Below are positions 58,628 through 64,000 of a stretch of DNA of 64,000 nt, piece after piece. The stretch is from positions 107,126,481 through 107,190,480 of the forward strand of contig JALMGJ010000002.1 of NCBI GenBank assembly GCA_023362775.1. Direction: 5' to 3'. The notes beneath the pieces are model-generated. The model had not been told where the DNA came from. It saw only the letters and a program-made list of their open reading frames with translations, and searched no databases. Position numbers and translations under genes: made by a program. This stretch comes from Charina bottae. Its lineage: Eukaryota; Chordata; Lepidosauria; Squamata; Charinaidae. How positions within the stretch are numbered: the stretch's first letter is position 1; the number at the start of each line of letters is the position of its first letter.

Positions 58628-59395
58628 GGTTTTTTTATTTTATTTTATTTAAAACATTTGTATAGCCACCCAACTTAAATCCAGCAAATCTTACAACCAA
58701 TAAATAATATATACAATCTTTAAAAGACCCAAATAAAACCACCATAAAACCAAAACTCAAATAAACAAAAAAAAAAGAATTAAAAAAACAGGAAAACCTG
58801 GTGCCGTAACTGCACTTCCCTGATGCAGCCCACATTCTCATCTCAATCTGACCTCATCCTATTTCAGTGCTTGGGGGAAGAGCCAGGTCTGAAGTCCTCT
58901 CTGGAAGGTTAAAAGGGCTGTCAGATCTTAGGGGGAGGGTGTTCTGTAGGGCAGGGGCTGCAGTGGAAAAGGTATGCTTCCAAGGACCCACAGGATGGTA
59001 ATATTTAAGGGAAGGGACCTGGAGCATGCCTACCTATCTGCTCTGGTGGGATGGGCAGATCCCCTCATGGAGAGGTGATCCTGCATAAAACCTGTCCTCT
59101 TCCATTAAAGGCTTTAAAGGTGATAACCAGCACCTTGAATTGCACCCAGAAGAAAACTGGGAGCCAATGCTGCTTAAGCAACAGAGATGTAATATGGGCC
59201 AACCTTAGAGGCACCCAACACTGCATGTGCCATTGCATTCTGGACCAGTTGTAACTTCTCGGTGGGTTTCAAGGACAGCCCCATGAAAAGCTCATTGCAG
59301 TAATCCAAACAGAAAGTGACCAAGGTGTGAATGACCATGAGCAAGGTCTCCTGATCCAGGGTTGGGACAGAAAAGCTATGCAGGCGACAACCTCT
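58628..59395 (-). mobile_element. CR1/L3-like LINE, ORF2 C-terminus and 3' UTR, minus strand
   Basis: On the minus strand this runs from 'ctgatcaggagaccttgctcatggtcattcacacc' through 'ttggattactgcaatgagcttttcatggggctg' (protein DYCNELFMGL) and 'aagttacaactggtccagaatgcaatgg'. It continues to 'gtgcaattcaaggtgctggttatcacctttaaagcc', matching 5990-6225 of the + strand copy. The 3' UTR and an AAATA-type tail (58628-58655 in reverse) follow. The coding part has stops. Confidence 0.87.
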
Positions 59396-60430
59396 TTATT
59401 TATAAGAATTAGATATTTCCTTTGATCATATACTGTATAGGCCATTCATCTTCTGTTCTTTTGAAAAGGCTTCTTGACAAGCTATTAACAAGGGAACTGA
59501 TAAACTAAAAAGGATTTTGGTAAAAAGTGTCTGTTTCAGTGCAAAAAGTGTTCCAGTAATGTTCCCTATCTTCTTTAAAAGATCACCTTGGAAAGAAATG
59601 GTTGAAGAAATTCATTTGCAGTGGCTAAACAAAGCCACCCCTTAATTTCACTTCCCCAGTTTAATAACACTATAGATTAGAAATTTAATTGAAATGATCT
59701 AGCTGTATATTCAATCTCAATTTTCAAGCAGTACTTTAATATTGTTTGAAAATAGCAGTCTCTGGACAGGAGTTAGCTTATTAAGGATTTTCATTATTTA
59801 AGGTTTTATTTAGAGTCATGCATTGAAGACTTTGTGAGATTACAAAGTGGCTGCATCTTTTCAAACCGACATGTACAAATAAAATTTTCTCCTGTGTAAA
59901 CTTCATGTCTACAGTCAGGTGAAATAAAAAGCAGCTGAAAGGAATGCCTTTGTTTTGACAGAAGGGTTCCTCAGTCTTCCTCCATTCCCCCAACTTTATT
60001 TCTTTTTTTCCCTTTAAAGAGGCATCAGCCTGTCCTGTCAGCTTGGAAGCTCTTAGTGTCAGCAGGCAGAAAGGAACCACCTTACAGAGTAGGACGACTG
60101 TCACATGGCAATAGATTTGGCTGTCAAGCTCTAAAAAGGACTGCCACTCAGTGTCAAAGCAACAATAACAAAACAATTATTTCTTTTCAAAAAATGAAAC
60201 CTAAGTTATGCACACAGAAGGAACACTCAGAGAATGATTCAACCTAGCAGACATGCTTTAAGCACCTGCATGCTATTGGGATCCCAAGGTCACTGTCATT
60301 CAAACTTACATTGGGGCTGCCTGTGAAGATTACCTGGGATCCAACTCAGCATAAACTGGGAATGCGTGTTGAAAACAAATTGCTGTAATTCTGGCCTCTG
60401 AAATATTTCAAACAGGACACCCACCCACAA

Positions 60431-60462
<32 letters not shown>

Positions 60463-60690
60463 TTCCTGAATTTTCTCCCATAAGTTGACATTGCATGTGA
60501 TTTTTAAAAAAAAATGATTTTGACATTTCTGCCCAGAGGGATTTCTACTAAATTCTCATAATTGGGGTATGGTATTCTTGTACCCACTTAGATATGAAAT
60601 AGCCAAGGGGATAGGAACCTCTTGTCTTTCATAGTGTGATCATCATTCCAACAATTTTTTGCTTCCCTAGTTTCTCATAATTCCATCAAA
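59396..60690. other. Unassigned DNA
   Basis: The 131-codon minus-strand frame at 60176-59781 has no recognised domain and is not supported as a gene. An AC microsatellite lies at 60439-60463. The stretch at 59940-60180 is less AT-rich than its surroundings. Confidence 0.45.
60439..60463 (+). repeat. (AC)n microsatellite
   Basis: Twelve AC units. Confidence 0.93.
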
Positions 60691-60734
60691 CCCCAAGACT
60701 GGGAACTTCTACACAAACATGGGCTATTGGAGAG

Positions 60735-61271
60735 GAGGAAGATAGGCGGACTAATGTTAGCGTATTAGAAGAAGCGAAAACCACCAGCATTGAAACAATG
60801 ATCATCCAACATCAACTTCGCTGGACTGGTCATGTTGTTCAAATGCCTGACCATCGTCTTCCAAAGCAGCTACTTTACTCCCAACTTAAGAATGGAAAAC
60901 GGAATATTGGTGGACAGCAAAAGAGATTCAAAGATACTCTCAAAGCTAATTTAAAAAAATGTAATATCAGCATTGAGAACTGGGAAGCCCTAACTCATGA
61001 GCGTTTCAATTGGAGGTCAGCCTTTATTAATGGCGCTATGGACTTTGAAGAAGCACGAGTACAGGGCGAAAAGGAGAAAAGAGCTAAAAGGAAGGCATGT
61101 CAGGCAAACCCTCATCATGACCGTCTCCCACCCGGAAACCTATGCCCTCATTGTGGGAGGTTGTGCAGATCCAGAATTGGCCTTTATAGCCACTTACGGA
61201 TCCACCATTAAAATTTTACCTTTGGAAGACAATCTTACTCGGCTACGAGTGATTGCCAATGATGATGATGA
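60735..61271 (+). pseudogene. LINE ORF2 C-terminus with Cys2His2-type finger
   Basis: An open frame (upstream part in frame from about 60735; the Met at 60798 is internal) reads LRWTGHVVQMPDHRLPKQLL, then KNGKRNIGGQQKRFKDTLKA and WEALTHERFNWRSAF. It ends NLCPHCGRLCRSRIGLYSHL, where C-x2-C-x(11-12)-H-x(3-4)-H is a classical zinc finger. This is the C-terminal module of a widespread metazoan LINE type; the RT itself is absent. The copy ends in a short GATGATGAT tail at about 61258-61271. The frame is intact, but the element is strongly 5'-truncated. It is distinct from BovB and CR1/L3; clade not assigned. Confidence 0.75.
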
Positions 61272-61556
61272 TTGGAGAGGCCTCAAAATATAATAGAAAA
61301 ATAGCAACTTTAGCAGGACATTCTTAACCACCAACAACAATACAATAAGCTCAGAAATACCGCCCTCCAAGAGAAATTTGGATGACATTCTCAAAGATAA
61401 ACAGATGCCTTTTTAAAGGGGAGATATCACAAGGCAAATTTTGGCACATTATTTATTTCTAAGCCTAATTTAAATTGAAAATACATGCTTTTGAAATTCA
61501 AACTGTTTGAGACTTGATTAATTCAGGTGAATTATTTCCTAAATCTGCCTGTACAT

Positions 61557-61930
61557 TGTCAGGATAGAGGCTGAGTCAGATTCTTAAGAGGAAGGTCCGG
61601 TAACAGTAGAAGCGGGAAAGAAAACGGATGGTGCAAAATTTGAATCGGAACCGGAGCCGCTGATTGGAAGCAGCCCTGGAGAAGAATCGCCTCTGCCTAT
61701 CAGTGCATGAGAAAGGAGATGGGAAAGGCAGTCGAAGCAATGCGAGGCATGATTGGCCCCCACCTGCAAAGGGCAGGAAACTCAAAAGATAAAAAGGAGA
61801 ATGCAGTCGGCGCCAACTGCCGGAGACAAACATTCATGTTCCTATCAGAGTTCAGTCTGACTCTGACTCTGAGCTAGAGGAAAACTAAACTTACCTCAGA
61901 AATAAAACTGATACTGAGCAGCAACCAGCA
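61557..61930 (+). mobile_element. LTR-like promoter block
   Basis: It starts TGTCAGGATAGAGG, has a TATA-like 'aaaagataaaaaggagaa' near 61781-61800, and an AATAAA signal 'cagaaataaaactg' near 61897. The segment 61640-61720 aligns at roughly 75-80% by eye with 30012-30090 inside TIR element copy 1. I did not find a second matching LTR or a target-site duplication. Confidence 0.45.
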
Positions 61931-62540
61931 CAGGGTCAAAAGTGTGATACTCGTGATCCATCTCATGATAGGCAGGTGCAGGGTCAAAAGTGCAATACTC
62001 ATGATCAATCTCATCATGAACAGGTGCAGGAGTCTGGACCTGGAGATGACCCAGCAGCATGGGAAAATCCTGGAGAGCTGATTGGTCAGGAACCTGGAAC
62101 TAGGTCTAGGGCACAAATCACAGTATGAGAAAGAAGGACGGAGAAGCGCGCCAAGCAGAACGAAGCCCAATTGGCTCCTGAGGAGAAGAGGCGTTTGGAG
62201 AACAGGATAAAAGGTCACCAGTGCAAGCATCAGGCTACCGATGACAAACGTTCCACTGAGCTAACAGCTTCTTCGGGAGAAGTCCAGCCAGAAGCGTCTT
62301 CGGAGTCCTGCCCTGTAGCCGCCGTGGAACCAGAGCAAGAGCCTCGCCTCATTTCTGAATTGACCCCAGCTGCAACAGAAGCCCACTTCGCTTCAGCATC
62401 AAGAATGGAACCTCATATCGTAGTTCTTCAGCAAACCCCAGCTAAGGAAACTTTGGTCACTTCAGGCTTTCGTCAGCTTGCATCCATAGCTTCACAGTGT
62501 TCAGCAGCTTTGGCAAAGCAGCATTTTGAGTGCTTCAGTT
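61931..62540 (+). pseudogene. Possible retroelement coding remnant
   Basis: A 48-bp unit 'gggtcaaaagtg.gatactc.tgatc.atctcat' is repeated at 61933 and 61981. A 123-codon + strand frame follows (62171-62542) with the charged start APEEKRRLENRIKGHQCKHQ and an acidic, proline-rich remainder. The start vaguely resembles the region before a gag zinc knuckle (EE-R-RR), but the Cys/His pattern is incomplete, so a gag origin is only a guess. Confidence 0.3.
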
Positions 62541-62639
62541 AAGTATTCCACTCATCCTCATGTGTTTCGTCGTGCTCATTCAGTGCAGCCGCGTTCTGTC
62601 ATTTGGGGGTGTTCTAGTGTTGAGAGTCCTGTCCTGCCT

Positions 62640-63065
62640 GGTTTTCAGGCAGCATTGCCTAGTGGAGCCAGTCCTATCTGCTTTGCAGTTCTAGTCCAGT
62701 TGCCTAGTGGAGCCAGTCCTATCTGCCTTGCAGTTCCAGTCCAGTTGCTTAGTTGTTCCAGTCCTGTATGCCTTGCAACTCCAATCCAGTCGCCTAATGA
62801 GTCCAGTCCTGCCTGCCTTGTGGTTCCAGTCCAGTTGCTTATGGGAACCAGTCCAGTCTGCCTTCTAGTTTGTCCAGTGAATCCAGTCCAGCAGACACAG
62901 TCCAGTGTGCCCTGAGAATCCAGAGGAATCCTGTCCAGTCCCGCCTTGCAGATCCAGTCCAGTAGTATCCAGAGAACCCAGAGGAACCTTGTCAAGAATC
63001 CAGTCCAGCCTTATCCTGCAGATCCAGTCCAGTATTGTCCTGTGGACCAGAAGAACCTTATCCAA
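62640..63065 (+). repeat. Degenerate minisatellite, ~45-bp period
   Basis: Repeats of 'gttccagtccagttgcctagtggagccagtcctgtctgccttgca' with a period near 45 bp, decaying to shorter 'gaatccagtccagc' units toward 63065. Long frames open on both strands across it because the period is a multiple of three. It is probably structural DNA inside a retroelement, not a protein gene. Confidence 0.75.
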
Positions 63066-63289
63066 CCTGCATTGTAGTCTTCTTGTTCCAGTCTTCAGCC
63101 AGCCTAGCACCTTGATCCAGAACTGTTGCTCTACTTGTTGTTATGAACTCTAGTTGTGTCACTGTGTAGCTGCCTACCTCCAAGTGCAACCTGTTGTGAA
63201 TCTCCAATTGATCCAAGCAATCTTCAGTTGAGTTTATGGACTTAACTTTGTAAATAGTTTTTTATAATAATTAAAACTATTTTCTTAAA

Positions 63290-63790
63290 GTTCTGGTGGT
63301 CTCCTACTCCAAACAGAACAGTTCCTTACTGCATCCAGGAGTGAATCACGATCCCGTTGCTGCACCAGAATCCCCACTCAGACCTTGCCTTGCCTCTACG
63401 CCAGAGCCTTGCCTTGAAACCCAGCCAAGCTTCACGCCAGAGCCTTGCCTTGCTGCCCCGCCAAGCTTCGAGCCGGGACCTTGCCTTGCCACCCAACCTA
63501 GTCCTGCACCGGAACCCGGTCTTGCTGCCCAGACATGCCTCGCACCATATCCTCGCCTTGCAACAGCGCTTAGCCTTGTGTTAGAACCACGCCTTGCCTC
63601 CAAGCCAAGCCTCGTGTTTGAGCCTTGCCTCGCAGCCACCATGCCAAGCCCCATGCCAGCACCTTGCCTTCCATCCATGCCAAACGTCATGCTGGAACCT
63701 TGCCTCACAGCTACCACGCGAAGCCTCACGCCGGAACCTCACCTCGACTCCGTGCCAAGCCTCATGTCCGTCTGTGCATCAGCTGGGAAC
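63290..63790 (+). repeat. Degenerate minisatellite, ~36-39-bp period, with open frame
   Basis: About ten units of 36-39 bp around 'ccagagccttgccttgcc.cc.agccaagc.tc'. The + strand frame 63296-63793 reads 12-13-residue repeats such as PEPCLETQPSFT and PEPCLAAPPSFE. The minus strand is also open (63729-63346), as expected for a repeat whose period stays close to a multiple of three. I do not propose a protein function. Confidence 0.75.
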
Positions 63791-63976
63791 TGAGCACATG
63801 TATCTTAATTCCGTGAGCACCTCGTGTCACTTTCTACATGTATATATATTTTGTGCGTTAATTGTAAATAAAAGACTATATACCACCCCTTCCTGCTTCG
63901 GGTCTCAGTCAGATCAGGACATACATTAAGATCTTCCTCATTCCACAGGAAATGAGCTACATGGGAAAATCTGTCT
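63791..63976. other. End of composite, poly(A)-signal region
   Basis: 'aattgtaaataaaagactatataccaccccttcctgcttcgggtctcagtc' (63860-63910) supplies an AATAAA signal and an LTR-leader-like stretch. The remainder is unassigned. Confidence 0.4.
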
Positions 63977-63977
63977 G

Positions 63978-64000
63978 TGTGTCTGTCAATCTATCTATCT
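63978..64000 (+). repeat. CTAT/CTGT microsatellite, cut by the window end
   Basis: It starts as CTGT units and becomes CTAT. This is the complement of a GATA array and continues past the window. Confidence 0.8.

Noticed and set aside
59781..60176. 131-codon minus-strand frame that could be a small gene
   Set aside because: No domain, no splice or promoter evidence, and composition like its surroundings. A length of 131 codons is expected by chance in 64 kb.
63346..63729. Arg/Gly-rich minus-strand frame that could suggest an RGG protein
   Set aside because: It is the antisense of the 36-39-bp minisatellite. Its openness follows from the repeat period.
1..64000. Host protein-coding exons
   Set aside because: I looked for exon-sized frames with conserved-looking sequence and flanking AG/GT. 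None could be separated from chance without a search.
1..64000. CRISPR arrays, bacterial operons or other prokaryotic systems
   Set aside because: The tandem repeats are microsatellites and minisatellites without unique spacers, and the repeat content is clearly vertebrate.

Overview
This 64 kb window looks like intergenic or intronic DNA from a squamate reptile, most likely a snake. The case rests on the repeats: BovB LINEs, Sauria-type tRNA SINEs, many CR1/L3-like LINE fragments that end in AAATA-rich tails, and long GATA/ATAG microsatellites. The base composition is AT-rich. I found no host protein-coding exon, tRNA, rRNA or CRISPR array that I could defend. Every open frame with recognisable content belongs to a transposable element, and all of these are damaged.

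Layout. 1.2-6.7 kb: two separate CR1/L3-like LINE copies on the + strand; the first is split by a solo LTR. 7-19.5 kb: mostly unique AT-rich DNA with SINEs, LINE tails, a second and a third solo LTR and a Penelope-like fragment. 19.5-29.9 kb: long unannotatable stretch with one SINE and microsatellites. 29.9-33.9 kb: two copies of a terminal-inverted-repeat (TIR) element on either side of a 5'-truncated but nearly open BovB, then an L1-like 5' fragment on the minus strand. 38.0-43.2 kb: a complete-length non-LTR retrotransposon on the minus strand with a 16-bp target-site duplication (TSD). 44-46 kb: an old LINE fragment, a large GATATA array and a Ty3/gypsy gag remnant. 48.3 kb: another solo LTR. 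50.9-53.2 kb: an L1-like 5' region with a small BovB nested inside it. 54.0-56.4 kb: a dense cluster (solo LTR, SINE, foldback repeats, hAT-type MITE, LINE reverse transcriptase remnant). 58.6-61.3 kb: two more LINE fragments. 61.5-63.9 kb: an LTR-like composite with two coding-like minisatellites.

The most secure observations are insertion footprints that can be read base by base: 5-bp TSDs around five solo LTRs of two families, an 8-bp TSD around a palindromic MITE, a 14-bp TSD around a nested BovB, a 16-bp TSD around the 5.17-kb LINE, and a 12-bp direct repeat around an 81-bp Penelope-like fragment. They give the relative order of several insertions. No new cellular system is evident. The best candidates for something not well catalogued are the 5.17-kb LINE, the TIR elements with shared ends and different interiors, and the 61.5-63.9 kb composite. 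Family names come from recognition of motifs, not from database searches.
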